DNA of 64,000 bases from Pseudomonas sp. MYb327 (GTDB lineage: Bacteria > Pseudomonadota > Gammaproteobacteria > Pseudomonadales > Pseudomonadaceae), in assembly GCF_040438925.1 (NCBI RefSeq), contig NZ_CP159258.1, positions 5,541,001 through 5,605,000 on the forward strand, written 5' to 3'. Of this stretch, positions 1-8,425 are shown one piece after another (position 1 is the first letter of the stretch; each line of letters opens with the position of its first letter). Made by a program: the position numbers and the translations under genes. A model generated the notes under the pieces. That model had not been told where the DNA came from. It was given only the letters and a program-made list of their open reading frames with translations, and did not search any database.

Positions 1-473
1 GGGTGGTGCTGATTCTGGATTTGCTGGCGCCGATCCGCGCCTTGCAAGCCCATGTGCCGCAACGGTCGAAAACCCATGATCTGGAGGTCGAACCGCAGCG
101 GCCATTGCTGGTCATGGTGGTTGATGACTCGGTCACCGTGCGCAAGGTCACCAGCCGTTTGCTCGAGCGTCACGGCATGAACGTGCTGACGGCCAAGGAC
201 GGTGTCGATGCCATGTTGCTGCTCGAAGAACACCTGCCGGACGTGATGCTGCTGGACATCGAAATGCCGCGCATGGACGGCTTCGAAGTGGCGACACAAG
301 TGCGCAGCGACGAGCGTCTGCAGCACCTGCCGATCATCATGATCACCTCCCGCACGGGCCAGAAACATCGCGACCGGGCCATGGCCATCGGCGTCAACGA
401 TTACCTCGGCAAGCCGTACCAGGAATCGGTACTGCTCGAAAGCATTGCCTTGTGGAGCAAAACCCATGCTTGA
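1..473 (+). CDS. chpA: ChpA-type hybrid histidine kinase, C-terminal receiver domain (5' partial)
   Basis: This is the tail of a large chemosensory hybrid kinase whose reading frame is open to the left edge, so only the last ~156 residues are present. A short hydrophobic stretch, compatible with the end of the CheW-like regulatory domain, precedes a complete CheY-like receiver. The receiver shows the acidic pair in VVDDS, the phospho-acceptor Asp in MLLDIEMPRMDG, the conserved Thr/Ser of MITSR and the Lys of GKPYQ. In pseudomonads ChpA is the CheA-like kinase that controls type IV pilus twitching and cAMP. The next gene encodes a ChpC-like CheW protein and overlaps by a few bases, which supports chpA over another CheA hybrid. 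The kinase domains are outside the window, so the assignment rests on the receiver and the neighbour. Confidence 0.8.
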   Translation, partial: VVLILDLLAPIRALQAHVPQRSKTHDLEVEPQRPLLVMVVDDSVTVRKVTSRLLERHGMNVLTAKDGVDAMLLLEEHLPDVMLLDIEMPRMDGFEVATQVRSDERLQHLPIIMITSRTGQKHRDRAMAIGVNDYLGKPYQESVLLESIALWSKTHA

Positions 474-933
474 GCGGCTAATGAGCCAGCGCACCAACAA
501 CCTCACAGGCCTGCTGCTGCCACTGGCCGACCGTAACCTGATCCTGCCCAACGTAGCGGTTGCCGAACTGATCGATTACCAACCGGCGGCGTTCGATCTC
601 GACACCCCACCGTGGTATCTCGGCCGGGTGACGTGGCGTAACCGGCAGATTCCGTTGCTCAGTTTCGAGTCGGCGTGCGGCAACAAAATCGCCATTGGCG
701 AGCGCGCGCGGATCGTCATTCTCAATGCGCTGGGCGGTCGGCCTGAACTGAAATTCATGGCAATGCTGGTTCAAGGAATTCCGCGCTCGTACAAGCTCGA
801 CAGTCAGTTGAGCTACGTCGACGTGCCGTTGTGTCCACTGGAAAAAGCGGCGGTGCAGGTGGGCGATCAAGTGGCCAAGGTGCCGGATTTGTTGGCGTTG
901 GAGGAGTTACTCGTGACGGCCGGGTTGTCCTGA
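466..933 (+). CDS. chpC: ChpC-type CheW-like chemotaxis adaptor
   Basis: A CheW-like protein of about 155 residues expected to couple the chemoreceptor to the ChpA kinase in the Pil-Chp twitching pathway. The body is typical of CheW beta-barrels: an N-terminal LLLPLADRNLILPN strand, the VAVAELIDYQ segment and the WRNRQIPLLSFE core. The gene overlaps the end of chpA, so the two are translationally coupled. I chose ATG 466, which spans the chpA stop; ATG 481 is an equally possible start giving a protein five residues shorter. There is no signal peptide or membrane segment, as expected for a cytoplasmic adaptor. The family call is firm; the exact name depends on the neighbour. Confidence 0.8.
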   Translation: MLERLMSQRTNNLTGLLLPLADRNLILPNVAVAELIDYQPAAFDLDTPPWYLGRVTWRNRQIPLLSFESACGNKIAIGERARIVILNALGGRPELKFMAMLVQGIPRSYKLDSQLSYVDVPLCPLEKAAVQVGDQVAKVPDLLALEELLVTAGLS

Positions 934-961
934 CTGGCTCCCTCGCCTCAGAGGAATGTTC

Positions 962-978
962 GTTACGGTGACCGTAAC
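962..978. promoter_or_regulatory. 17-bp perfect palindrome upstream of mdcA, candidate operator
   Basis: GTTACGGT-G-ACCGTAAC is a perfect 8-bp inverted repeat around one central base, about 80 bp before the mdcA start and after the chpC stop. It is well placed to bind a dimeric regulator of the malonate operon. The cluster's own LysR gene (mdcR) lies at the far end, but LysR sites usually look like T-N11-A, so a GntR- or TetR-like factor is also possible. The repeat is seen directly; its role is inferred. Confidence 0.45.
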
Positions 979-1057
979 AATCCACCACTCTGCTTGATTG
1001 ATGCCCCCCACCAACGCTCCTAATGTGACCCCACGACAGCGAACCCGTGGAGTGGTC

Positions 1058-2728
1058 ATGACAACATCAATTTCCCCCGACTCGCGATGGACGCGGCGGC
1101 GCAGCGAGAAGCAGCGGCGTCTCGAGCTGGTGCGAGGTCTCGCCGATGGTGTGGTGTTGCCCACCGACAAGATCGTGGCGGCGCTGGAAGCGTTGATCCT
1201 GCCCGGCGACCGCGTGGTGCTGGAGGGCAACAACCAGAAGCAGGCGGATTTTCTTTCCCGTTCACTGGTCAAGGCTGACCCGGCCAGGCTGCATGACCTG
1301 CACATGATCATGCCCAGCGTTGGTCGCGCCGAGCACCTGGACCTGTTCGAACGCGGTATCGCCCGCAAACTCGATTTCGCCTTCGCCGGCACCCAAAGCC
1401 TGCGCATCAGCCAATTACTCGAAGACGGCCTGCTGGAAATCGGCGCGATTCACACCTACATCGAGCTTTACGCTCGGCTGGTGGTGGACCTGATTCCCAA
1501 CGTCGTGCTCTCGGCCGGTTTCATGGCCGACCGTGCTGGCAACATCTACACCGGCGCGAGCACCGAAGACACCCCGGCCCTGATCGAACCAGCGGCCTTC
1601 AGCGACGGCATCGTCATTGTCCAGGTCAACCAGTTGGTGGATGACGTCAGCGAATTGCCCCGCGTCGACATTCCGGCGTCATGGGTCGATTTCGTGGTGG
1701 TGGCCGACAAACCGTTCTACATCGAACCGCTGTTCACCCGCGACCCGCGCCACATCAAGCCTGTGCACGTGTTGATGGCGATGATGGCGATCCGCGGGAT
1801 CTACGAAAAACACAACGTGCAGTCGCTCAACCACGGCATCGGTTTTAACACCGCCGCCATCGAACTTATCCTGCCGACCTACGGCGAATCCCTCGGTCTC
1901 AAAGGCAAGATCTGCCGTAACTGGACGCTCAACCCGCACCCGACCTTGATCCCGGCGATTGAAAGCGGCTGGGTCGAAAGCGTGCATTGCTTCGGCACCG
2001 AACTGGGCATGGAAAACTACATCGCCGCCCGGCCCGATGTGTTCTTCACTGGGCGCGATGGCTCCATGCGTTCCAATCGGATGTTCAGTCAGCTTGCCGG
2101 GCAATACGCGGTGGATCTGTTTATCGGCGCCACGCTGCAAGTCGATGGCGACGGTCATTCCTCCACTGTGACCCGCGGACGCCTGGCCGGATTCGGTGGC
2201 GCGCCGAACATGGGCCACGACCCGCGCGGTCGCCGTCACGGTACGCCGGCCTGGCTTGACATGCGTCACGGCGACGCTGTCGAGCCGATGCTCGAACGCG
2301 GCAAGAAGCTCGTGGTGCAAATGGTCGAGACGTTCCAGGAGGGCGGCAAACCGACTTTCGTCGAAACCCTTGATGCGGTGGACGTGGCGAAAAAAAGCGG
2401 CATGCCGCTGGCGCCGATCATGATCTACGGCGACGACGTCACTCACCTGCTGACCGAAGAAGGCATCGCCTACCTGTACAAGGCGCGATCCCTGGAAGAA
2501 CGCCAGGCAATGATCGCCGCCGTCGCCGGGGTGACAGCCATCGGCCTGCGCCATAACCCGAAAGACACCGCGCGCATGCGCCGCGAAGGTCTGATCGCCT
2601 TGCCCGAAGACCTCGGCATCCGCCGCACCGACGCCACCCGCGAATTGCTCGCCGCGAAAAGCGTGGCCGATCTGGTCGAGTGGTCCGGTGGCCTCTACAA
2701 CCCGCCCGCCAAATTCAGGAGCTGGTAA
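1058..2728 (+). CDS. mdcA: Malonate decarboxylase alpha subunit (malonyl-S-ACP:acetate ACP transferase)
   Basis: MdcA exchanges the acetyl group on the acyl carrier subunit for malonate, giving malonyl-S-ACP and acetate. It is the ACP-transferase part of the soluble, biotin-independent malonate decarboxylase. The protein is 556 residues, the usual length, and starts [18 protein letters not shown] at ATG 1058 behind a GGAG (1049-1052). An in-frame ATG at 998 lacks such a site. Co-transferase-like features include the [17 protein letters not shown] stretch and a glycine-rich [16 protein letters not shown] segment near residue 390. It is the first gene of the mdc operon, and its stop overlaps the mdcB start by one base. 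A 17-bp palindrome upstream may control the whole operon. Confidence 0.95.
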   Translation: MTTSISPDSRWTRRRSEKQRRLELVRGLADGVVLPTDKIVAALEALILPGDRVVLEGNNQKQADFLSRSLVKADPARLHDLHMIMPSVGRAEHLDLFERGIARKLDFAFAGTQSLRISQLLEDGLLEIGAIHTYIELYARLVVDLIPNVVLSAGFMADRAGNIYTGASTEDTPALIEPAAFSDGIVIVQVNQLVDDVSELPRVDIPASWVDFVVVADKPFYIEPLFTRDPRHIKPVHVLMAMMAIRGIYEKHNVQSLNHGIGFNTAAIELILPTYGESLGLKGKICRNWTLNPHPTLIPAIESGWVESVHCFGTELGMENYIAARPDVFFTGRDGSMRSNRMFSQLAGQYAVDLFIGATLQVDGDGHSSTVTRGRLAGFGGAPNMGHDPRGRRHGTPAWLDMRHGDAVEPMLERGKKLVVQMVETFQEGGKPTFVETLDAVDVAKKSGMPLAPIMIYGDDVTHLLTEEGIAYLYKARSLEERQAMIAAVAGVTAIGLRHNPKDTARMRREGLIALPEDLGIRRTDATRELLAAKSVADLVEWSGGLYNPPAKFRSW

Positions 2729-3603
2729 TGCACGCCTTCAACCTGCAACCGAAAACCCTGACCCTGGCCGAACGGCTGGCGGACCTGGCGGTGGACGCGC
2801 TGATCGACGAAGCCGACCTGTCGCCGAAACCGGCATTGGTCGACCGTCGTGGCAACGGTGCTCACACTGATTTGCATCTGGGGCTGATGCACGCGTCGGC
2901 GCTGGCGTTGTGGCCGGCGTTCAAGGCGATGGCTGAAGCCGCCATTGAAATTGGCGAGATTGGATTGCCGCTGCGCGAGGCCATCGGCCAGATCGGTCGT
3001 GACGGCGAACAAGCGATGCTCGCCACCACCAACGGTGTGAACACCCACCGTGGCGCGATCTGGGCCTTGGGTTTGTTGGTCGCCGCTGCGGCGCTTGAGC
3101 CCAAGTCCACCGCCGCGAGTTCCCTCTCTTTACGCGCTGCGCGCCTGGCCTTGCTCGATGATCGTTATGCGCCGCGACCGCTGAGCCACGGCGCCCAGGT
3201 CGCTCTGCGCTACGGCGCACGCGGTGCCCGTGAGGAAGCGCAGCTCGGATTTCCGGCAGTCACTCAACGCGCACTGCCGCAACTCAAACGCAGCCGTGCT
3301 GCCGGCCATGGCGAACAGAACGCCCGGCTCGATGCGCTGCTGGCGATCATGACCAATCTGGCCGACACCTGCGTGCTGTATCGCGCTGGCGAAGAAGGCC
3401 TGCAGTCCATGCAGCTCGGTGCCCAGGCAGTACTCGACGCGGGCGGCAGTGCCAACCTCGCCGGGCGCCGTCGCTTACATGAGCTGGACCAACAATTAAT
3501 TGCGTTGAACGCCTCGCCCGGCGGCGCTGCCGACCTGCTCGCAGCCTGCCTGTTCATCGACCGAATCGAGTCCGGCGACGGCATCATCCAGGGAGTTTTC
3601 TGA
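2728..3603 (+). CDS. mdcB: Triphosphoribosyl-dephospho-CoA synthase MdcB
   Basis: MdcB joins ATP to dephospho-CoA to make 2'-(5''-triphosphoribosyl)-3'-dephospho-CoA, the precursor of the prosthetic group carried by MdcC. It belongs to the CitG/MdcB family. The 291-residue protein shows the family's early [15 protein letters not shown] motif and the [15 protein letters not shown] motif. Its ATG overlaps the last base of the mdcA stop, so an upstream in-frame extension inside mdcA is rejected. Its stop in turn overlaps mdcC. The tight overlaps show co-translation with the decarboxylase subunits. Cytoplasmic. Confidence 0.94.
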   Translation: MHAFNLQPKTLTLAERLADLAVDALIDEADLSPKPALVDRRGNGAHTDLHLGLMHASALALWPAFKAMAEAAIEIGEIGLPLREAIGQIGRDGEQAMLATTNGVNTHRGAIWALGLLVAAAALEPKSTAASSLSLRAARLALLDDRYAPRPLSHGAQVALRYGARGAREEAQLGFPAVTQRALPQLKRSRAAGHGEQNARLDALLAIMTNLADTCVLYRAGEEGLQSMQLGAQAVLDAGGSANLAGRRRLHELDQQLIALNASPGGAADLLAACLFIDRIESGDGIIQGVF

Positions 3604-3902
3604 TGGAAACCTTATCCTTTGAATTCCCCGCGGGGCAGCCGCCACGCGGCCGCACGCTGGTGGGTTGTGTCGGCTCGGGCGATCTGGAAGTGCTGATCGA
3701 ACCGGGGCAGGCCGGCAAGTTGACCATCACCGTGCAAACCTCGGTCAATGGCAGCGAACAGCGCTGGCAGCATCTGTTTGCGCGGATGTTCGACGGGCAG
3801 ATGCCGCCGGCGATGGACATCGATATCCACGATTTCGGCGCGACTCCTGGTGTGGTGCGCCTGCGTCTGGAACAAGGCTTCGAGGAGATCAGCCATGACT
3901 GA
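3603..3902 (+). CDS. mdcC: Malonate decarboxylase acyl carrier protein (delta subunit)
   Basis: A 99-residue acyl carrier protein of the malonate decarboxylase. Unlike ordinary ACPs it carries phosphoribosyl-dephospho-CoA on a serine rather than phosphopantetheine. Ser25 in LVGCVGSGDLEV matches the attachment position known for the Klebsiella protein. The length and the CitD/MdcC-like fold pattern agree. ATG 3603 overlaps the mdcB TGA, and the 3' end overlaps mdcD by eight bases. MdcB and MdcG, encoded on either side, make and attach its cofactor, and MdcA and MdcH load it. Confidence 0.93.
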   Translation: METLSFEFPAGQPPRGRTLVGCVGSGDLEVLIEPGQAGKLTITVQTSVNGSEQRWQHLFARMFDGQMPPAMDIDIHDFGATPGVVRLRLEQGFEEISHD

Positions 3903-4746
3903 CAGCGCAGCGTTGCTGAGCAAACACAGCTTCGTCGAGCTCGGTGCTCGGCAGCGGGCAAAAGCCTTGCTCGATGCGGGTACCTTTCGCGAATTGCTCG
4001 ATCCGTTCCAGCGCGTCATGTCGCCCTGGCTGTCGCGTCAGGGCGTGGTGCCGCAAGCCGATGACGGCGTGATCATCGCCAAGGGCAGCATTGATGGTTT
4101 GCCGGTGGTGATTGCCGCCATCGAAGGCGCGTTCCAGGGCGGCAGCCTTGGTGAAGTCGGCGGGGCGAAAATTGCCGGCGCGCTGGAGTTGGCGGCCGAA
4201 GATAACCGCAAGGGCATTGCGACCCGCGCCGTATTGCTGTTGGAAACCGGCGGTGTGCGTTTGCAGGAAGCCAATCTTGGCTTGGCCGCGATTGCTGATA
4301 TTCACGCGGCGATTGTCGATCTGCGCCAGTACCAACCGGTGGTGGGTGTGGTCGCGGGCAGCGTTGGTTGCTTCGGCGGCATGTCGATTGCCGCCGGTTT
4401 GTGCAGCTACTTGCTGGTGACCCAGGAAGCACGCCTCGGTCTGAACGGCCCACAAGTGATCGAACAGGAAGCCGGGCTTGAAGAATACGACTCCCGGGAT
4501 CGTCCGTTAATCTGGAGCCTGACAGGTGGTGAGCAACGCTTTGCCACCGGACTGGTGGATCGCTACGCCGAAGATGACGTGGCGCAGATCCGCCAGCAGG
4601 TCAGCCAATTGCTCCAGCAAGGTTTACCAGCGCAGCATCGCAGCACTCAGGCCGAGCTGTTCCTGCAACGGCTGACGCGTCTGGACGCCGAGCCGCAAAT
4701 CGAGCCTTCGGTGGTTCGCGATCTGTATCAAGGAGAGCGTTCATGA
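3895..4746 (+). CDS. mdcD: Malonate decarboxylase beta subunit
   Basis: MdcD is one half of the co-decarboxylase that removes CO2 from malonyl-S-ACP to regenerate acetyl-S-ACP. It has a crotonase/carboxyltransferase-like fold. The 283-residue product begins MTDSAALLSKHSFVELGAR at ATG 3895 inside the mdcC 3' end. Carboxyltransferase features include the GGSLGEVGGAKIAGALELA segment near residue 80 and the glycine-rich GVVAGSVGCFGGMSIAAGL oxyanion-hole region near residue 150. It overlaps mdcE by four bases, consistent with the D and E subunits forming one complex. Confidence 0.94.
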   Translation: MTDSAALLSKHSFVELGARQRAKALLDAGTFRELLDPFQRVMSPWLSRQGVVPQADDGVIIAKGSIDGLPVVIAAIEGAFQGGSLGEVGGAKIAGALELAAEDNRKGIATRAVLLLETGGVRLQEANLGLAAIADIHAAIVDLRQYQPVVGVVAGSVGCFGGMSIAAGLCSYLLVTQEARLGLNGPQVIEQEAGLEEYDSRDRPLIWSLTGGEQRFATGLVDRYAEDDVAQIRQQVSQLLQQGLPAQHRSTQAELFLQRLTRLDAEPQIEPSVVRDLYQGERS

Positions 4747-5546
4747 GTTCGTATTCCCTGAGAGGCTTGAACTGGTTCAACGCCTTGAGTGTTGGCGCCA
4801 AAGCGGTCAACGGCTTGCCCGCTTCGCTGAAAGTGGCCGATGGATTTCTGGGTGAGCAACCGGTGCGGTTTATCGCCGTGGTGGCCGATCCTGACAACCG
4901 ATTTGTCCGTGCCCGTAACGGTGAGGTCGGTTTGCTCGAAGGCTGGGGCCTGGCCAAGGCTGTGGATGAAGTCATCGCAGCCGATCAGGACAAACCGCAA
5001 AAACGCGCCTTGATCGCCATCGTCGATGTACCGAGCCAGGCTTATGGTCGTCGCGAAGAAGCGCTGGGCATTCATCAGGCCCTGGCCGGCGCCGCCGACA
5101 GTTATGCCCGCGGCCGACTGGCTGGGCACGCCGTGATTGGTTTGCTGGTGGGCAAGGCGATGTCCGGGGCATTTCTCGCGCATGGCTATCAGGCCAACCG
5201 GTTAATCGCCCTGCGCGATCCGGGCGTGATGGTGCATGCCATGGGCAAGGCGTCGGCGGCGCGGGTGACGCTGCGCAGCGTCGAAGAGCTGGAAACCCTG
5301 GCCGCCAGCGTGCCGCCGATGGCCTATGACATCGATAGCTATGCCAGCCTTGGTTTGCTTTGGGAAACCCTGTCGGTGGAACAAATCGAACAGCCATCGA
5401 AGAGCGACCTGGCGCGGGTGACTGAATGCCTGACTTTGGCGATCAGCGATGTGGCGACGAAGGGGCACGACCTGAGCGGTCGACTCGGCGCCGTCAATCG
5501 CGCGGCGTCGAGCAAGGTGCGCCAATTGCTGAGGGAACAGTGGTGA
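4743..5546 (+). CDS. mdcE: Malonate decarboxylase gamma subunit
   Basis: MdcE is the partner of MdcD in the malonyl-S-ACP decarboxylase component and is likewise related to carboxyltransferase subunits. The 267-residue protein contains the expected LIAIVDVPSQAYGRREE segment (residues ~90-107) and the GLLVGKAMSGAFLAHG segment (~136-151), typical of this fold. The ATG overlaps the mdcD stop in the ATGA arrangement. The C terminus runs into the GTG start of mdcG. The subunit has normal length, and no catalytic damage is visible. Confidence 0.93.
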   Translation: MSSYSLRGLNWFNALSVGAKAVNGLPASLKVADGFLGEQPVRFIAVVADPDNRFVRARNGEVGLLEGWGLAKAVDEVIAADQDKPQKRALIAIVDVPSQAYGRREEALGIHQALAGAADSYARGRLAGHAVIGLLVGKAMSGAFLAHGYQANRLIALRDPGVMVHAMGKASAARVTLRSVEELETLAASVPPMAYDIDSYASLGLLWETLSVEQIEQPSKSDLARVTECLTLAISDVATKGHDLSGRLGAVNRAASSKVRQLLREQW

Positions 5547-6160
5547 ACACGCTCCTGGCTCACGACTTGCTCTGGGGCATGGCCTCGGAGCAACTGCCTG
5601 CGGATGCGCCTGCGTGGTTGGTTGAGTCGATTAGCGCCGGGCAGCCCGTTGTGGTGCGCCGCGCATTGTCGGTGGCCGGCGAGATCGCGGTCGGCGTGCG
5701 CGGACGTTTGCGTGAGCAGCGTTATGCGACGTCGATGGCGATCACTTCAATGACTCGTCGCGTTACGCCGGAAGAACTTTGCCATGTTGATATCGATCGT
5801 GATTTGCCGGCCCTTCAAGCCTTGGCTCAACTGCGTCCGATGCTTGATGCGAGGGGCTGGGTGTGGGGTGTCAGCGGCAGCGCCGGGTTTGAACTGGCGA
5901 GTGGTTTTACGGCGTTGCACGAGGGCAGCGACCTCGACCTGATCCTGCGTACACCGCAGCCGCTGAGCCGTGTCGAATCCCGGGCGATGGTAGCGATGCT
6001 CGATACCGTCAACTGTGTGGTGGACATGCAACTGCAAACGCCATTCGGCGCCGTCGCCTTGCGCGAATGGGCGGGATCGTCGAATCGCGTGCTGCTCAAG
6101 AACGCCCGCCAGGCCTGTCTGGTGCTCGATCCGTGGAACCCACTGGAGCAAGCAGCGTGA
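5543..6160 (+). CDS. mdcG: Phosphoribosyl-dephospho-CoA transferase MdcG (holo-ACP synthase)
   Basis: MdcG transfers the prosthetic group made by MdcB onto MdcC. The 205-residue product belongs to the CitX/MdcG nucleotidyltransferase-like group; the GSDLDLILR motif near residue 130 is the expected metal-binding GS-D-D signature. I chose GTG 5543, which overlaps the mdcE stop and has a GAGGGA six bases upstream. An adjacent GTG at 5540 is the only close alternative, and a longer frame inside mdcE is not credible. The end overlaps the mdcH GTG start. Confidence 0.9.
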   Translation: MNTLLAHDLLWGMASEQLPADAPAWLVESISAGQPVVVRRALSVAGEIAVGVRGRLREQRYATSMAITSMTRRVTPEELCHVDIDRDLPALQALAQLRPMLDARGWVWGVSGSAGFELASGFTALHEGSDLDLILRTPQPLSRVESRAMVAMLDTVNCVVDMQLQTPFGAVALREWAGSSNRVLLKNARQACLVLDPWNPLEQAA

Positions 6161-7068
6161 GCAGCCTGTTGGTGTTCCCCGGTCAGGGCGCGCAGCAGCC
6201 GGGCATGCTCCAGCGTTTGTCTCGGGAAACGCTAATCGAAGCAAGTGACGTGCTCGGTGAAGATGTTCTGCTGCTGGATTCTGCCGAGGCGTTGCAATCG
6301 ACGCGGGCCGTTCAGTTGTGCCTGTTGATCGCCGGTGTGGCGGCGGCGCGGCAGTTGTCGTTGCCAGCCGATTACGTCGCCGGGTTGTCCATCGGTGCGT
6401 ATCCGGCAGCAGTGGTGGCGGGTGCCTTGAGTTTCAGCGACGCGCTGCATCTGGTCAGCCTGCGCGGTGAGTTGATGCAGCAGGCTTATCCACAGGGCTA
6501 TGGCATGACCGCGATCATCGGTCTGGATCTGGTCACGTTGGAAGGTTTACTGGCGCAGGTGCACAGCGCGGAAACGCCGGTTTACCTGGCCAACATCAAT
6601 GCCGACAACCAGGTCGTCATCGCCGGCAGCGACGCGGCGATGAAAGCCGTTGCCGGGTTGGCGAAAGGTTGCGGCGCAGGGCTGGCCAAACGTCTGGCAG
6701 TCAGCGTGCCGTCGCACTGCCCGCTGCTGGACGCGCCCGCAAAACGTCTCGCAGAAGCCTTCGCCAAGGTGCAACTGAAAACGCCGACTCTCGGTTACTT
6801 GAGCGGCAGCCGCGCCCGACCGGTGATCAACGCCGAAGCCTTGCGCGATGACCTGGCCTTCAACATGTGCCGCGTGGTGGATTGGCGCGGCACAGTGCAA
6901 AGCGCTTATGAGCGTGGCGTACGTCTACAGATCGAACTGCCGCCCGGTGCGGTGCTGACCGGGCTGGCGCGCCGGGTGTTCGAGCAGGGCACCGTAATTG
7001 CTTTCGACGGTGCCCGCCTCGATACCTTGCAGGCGCTGTTGCGTGAGGAGGGAAGCCGCCAACTCTAG
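6157..7068 (+). CDS. mdcH: Malonate decarboxylase epsilon subunit (malonyl-CoA:ACP transacylase)
   Basis: MdcH loads malonyl groups from malonyl-CoA onto MdcC to start the catalytic cycle. The 303-residue protein is FabD-like: it begins LLVFPGQGAQQPGML, has the nucleophile elbow GLSIGA with Ser78, the Arg-containing LVSLRGELMQ segment and the VPSHCPLLD motif that supplies the conserved His. GTG 6157 overlaps the mdcG stop, so a start further upstream is unlikely. It ends the overlapping mdcABCDEGH chain. A 64-bp gap follows before the transporter genes, which probably belong to the same transcript. Confidence 0.93.
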   Translation: MSSLLVFPGQGAQQPGMLQRLSRETLIEASDVLGEDVLLLDSAEALQSTRAVQLCLLIAGVAAARQLSLPADYVAGLSIGAYPAAVVAGALSFSDALHLVSLRGELMQQAYPQGYGMTAIIGLDLVTLEGLLAQVHSAETPVYLANINADNQVVIAGSDAAMKAVAGLAKGCGAGLAKRLAVSVPSHCPLLDAPAKRLAEAFAKVQLKTPTLGYLSGSRARPVINAEALRDDLAFNMCRVVDWRGTVQSAYERGVRLQIELPPGAVLTGLARRVFEQGTVIAFDGARLDTLQALLREEGSRQL

Positions 7069-7132
7069 AGCACCGACTCAAGCTTCGAAAACAAAAACAA
7101 CATTCGACGATGCACTTTGAGGACGACAAACA

Positions 7133-7549
7133 ATGATTATTTACGGTGTGGCGCTGTTGGCGATCTGTACGCTGGCAGGGGTGATCATGGGTGACATGCT
7201 CGGCGTGTTGCTCGGTGTCAAATCCAATGTCGGCGGGGTCGGGATCGCGATGATCCTGCTGATCTGCGCGCGGCTGTGGATGCAAAAACGCGGCGGCATG
7301 ACCAAGGATTGCGAGATGGGCGTCGGCTTCTGGGGCGCCATGTACATCCCGGTGGTGGTCGCAATGGCCGCGCAACAGAATGTGGTGACGGCGCTGCACG
7401 GCGGCCCGGTGGCGGTGCTGGCGGCGATCGGTTCGGTGGTGATTTGTGGCTGCGCCATCGCCCTGATCAGCCGGACTCACAAGGGCGAACCGTTGCCCGA
7501 TGAACCCGAAGAGATAAGTCCCGTTGGCACACCCGTAGGAGGTCGCTGA
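7133..7549 (+). CDS. madL: Malonate transporter subunit MadL
   Basis: A small 138-residue integral membrane protein with about four hydrophobic segments, matching the MadL half of the two-component malonate:Na+ symporter. It starts with the MIIYGVALLAICTLAGVIMG helix and keeps the GVKSNVGGVGIAMILLI region conserved in the family. TGAGGACGAC precedes ATG 7133. The gene is two bases from madM, and both follow the decarboxylase genes, so the operon imports and consumes malonate. Called mdcL in some Pseudomonas literature. Confidence 0.92.
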   Translation: MIIYGVALLAICTLAGVIMGDMLGVLLGVKSNVGGVGIAMILLICARLWMQKRGGMTKDCEMGVGFWGAMYIPVVVAMAAQQNVVTALHGGPVAVLAAIGSVVICGCAIALISRTHKGEPLPDEPEEISPVGTPVGGR

Positions 7550-7550
7550 T

Positions 7551-8315
7551 ATGTGGGATCTCATCGAGAAAGGCCTGGAACATAACGGCCTGGTCACTGC
7601 GTTCGCCTTCGTCGGCGTGATCATGTGGGTGTCCGTGGTGCTCTCCAAACGCCTGACCTTCGGGCGGATTCACGGCTCGGCGATTGCCATCGTCATCGGC
7701 CTGGTGCTGGCCTGGGTCGGCGGCACCCTGACCGGCGGGCAAAAAGGCCTGGCGGACTTGACGCTGTTTTCCGGCATCGGCTTGATGGGCGGCGCCATGC
7801 TGCGGGACTTTGCCATCGTCGCCACGGCGTTCGAAGTACAGGCCACCGAAGCGAAAAAGGCCGGGCTGATCGGCGTGATCGCGCTGCTGTTGGGTACGGT
7901 GCTGCCGTTCATTGTCGGCGCGAGCATCGCCTGGGCCTTCGGGTATCGCGATGCGGTGAGCATGACCACCATCGGTGCCGGCGCGGTGACATACATCGTT
8001 GGTCCGGTGACTGGTGCGGCGATTGGCGCCAGTTCCGATGTGGTGGCGTTGTCGATTGCCACCGGGTTGATCAAGGCGATTCTGGTGATGGTCGGCACGC
8101 CGATGGCGGCGCGCTGGATGGGCCTGGATAACCCGCGTTCGGCGATGGTGTTTGGTGGGCTGGCCGGGACGGTGAGCGGGGTGACGGCGGGGCTGGCGGC
8201 GACGGATCGGCGGTTGGTGCCTTATGGCGCGTTGACGGCGACGTTCCACACCGGGCTTGGCTGTCTGCTGGGGCCTTCGTTGTTGTACTTCATTGTTCGG
8301 GGGATTGTCGGCTAA
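7551..8315 (+). CDS. madM: Malonate transporter subunit MadM
   Basis: The larger half of the Na+/malonate symporter, 254 residues with seven or eight predicted membrane segments rich in Gly and Ala. Characteristic stretches are GGTLTGGQKGLADL, GLMGGAMLRDFAIVATAF and GAVTYIVGPVTGAAIGAS. AGGAGG lies just ahead of ATG 7551, and the gene starts one base after the madL stop. It closes the mdc operon, and a REP pair follows, which may shape the mRNA 3' end. Convergent to mdcR. Confidence 0.92.
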   Translation: MWDLIEKGLEHNGLVTAFAFVGVIMWVSVVLSKRLTFGRIHGSAIAIVIGLVLAWVGGTLTGGQKGLADLTLFSGIGLMGGAMLRDFAIVATAFEVQATEAKKAGLIGVIALLLGTVLPFIVGASIAWAFGYRDAVSMTTIGAGAVTYIVGPVTGAAIGASSDVVALSIATGLIKAILVMVGTPMAARWMGLDNPRSAMVFGGLAGTVSGVTAGLAATDRRLVPYGALTATFHTGLGCLLGPSLLYFIVRGIVG

Positions 8316-8345
8316 CCCGCAGGTTGTACCGGCTGATCTGACGCA

Positions 8346-8409
8346 ATCGCCAGCAAGCCGGCTCCTACAGGATTTGTTCCGTCCCTGTAGGAGCCGGCTT
8401 GCTGGCGAT
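8346..8409. repeat. REP pair (REPIN), inverted
   Basis: Two inverted copies of the genome's common REP (ATCGCCAGCAAGCCGGCTCC... and its complement) separated by about 14 bp, between convergent madM and mdcR. The mRNA would fold into a strong hairpin. No T-tract is seen, so it is not a classical terminator. Confidence 0.85.
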
Positions 8410-8425
8410 TGGCGGCGGCACAGTT

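Noticed and set aside
8346..8409. REP pair considered as rho-independent terminator
   Set aside because: Strong stem but no T-tract, and the same sequence recurs across the window as a dispersed repeat.
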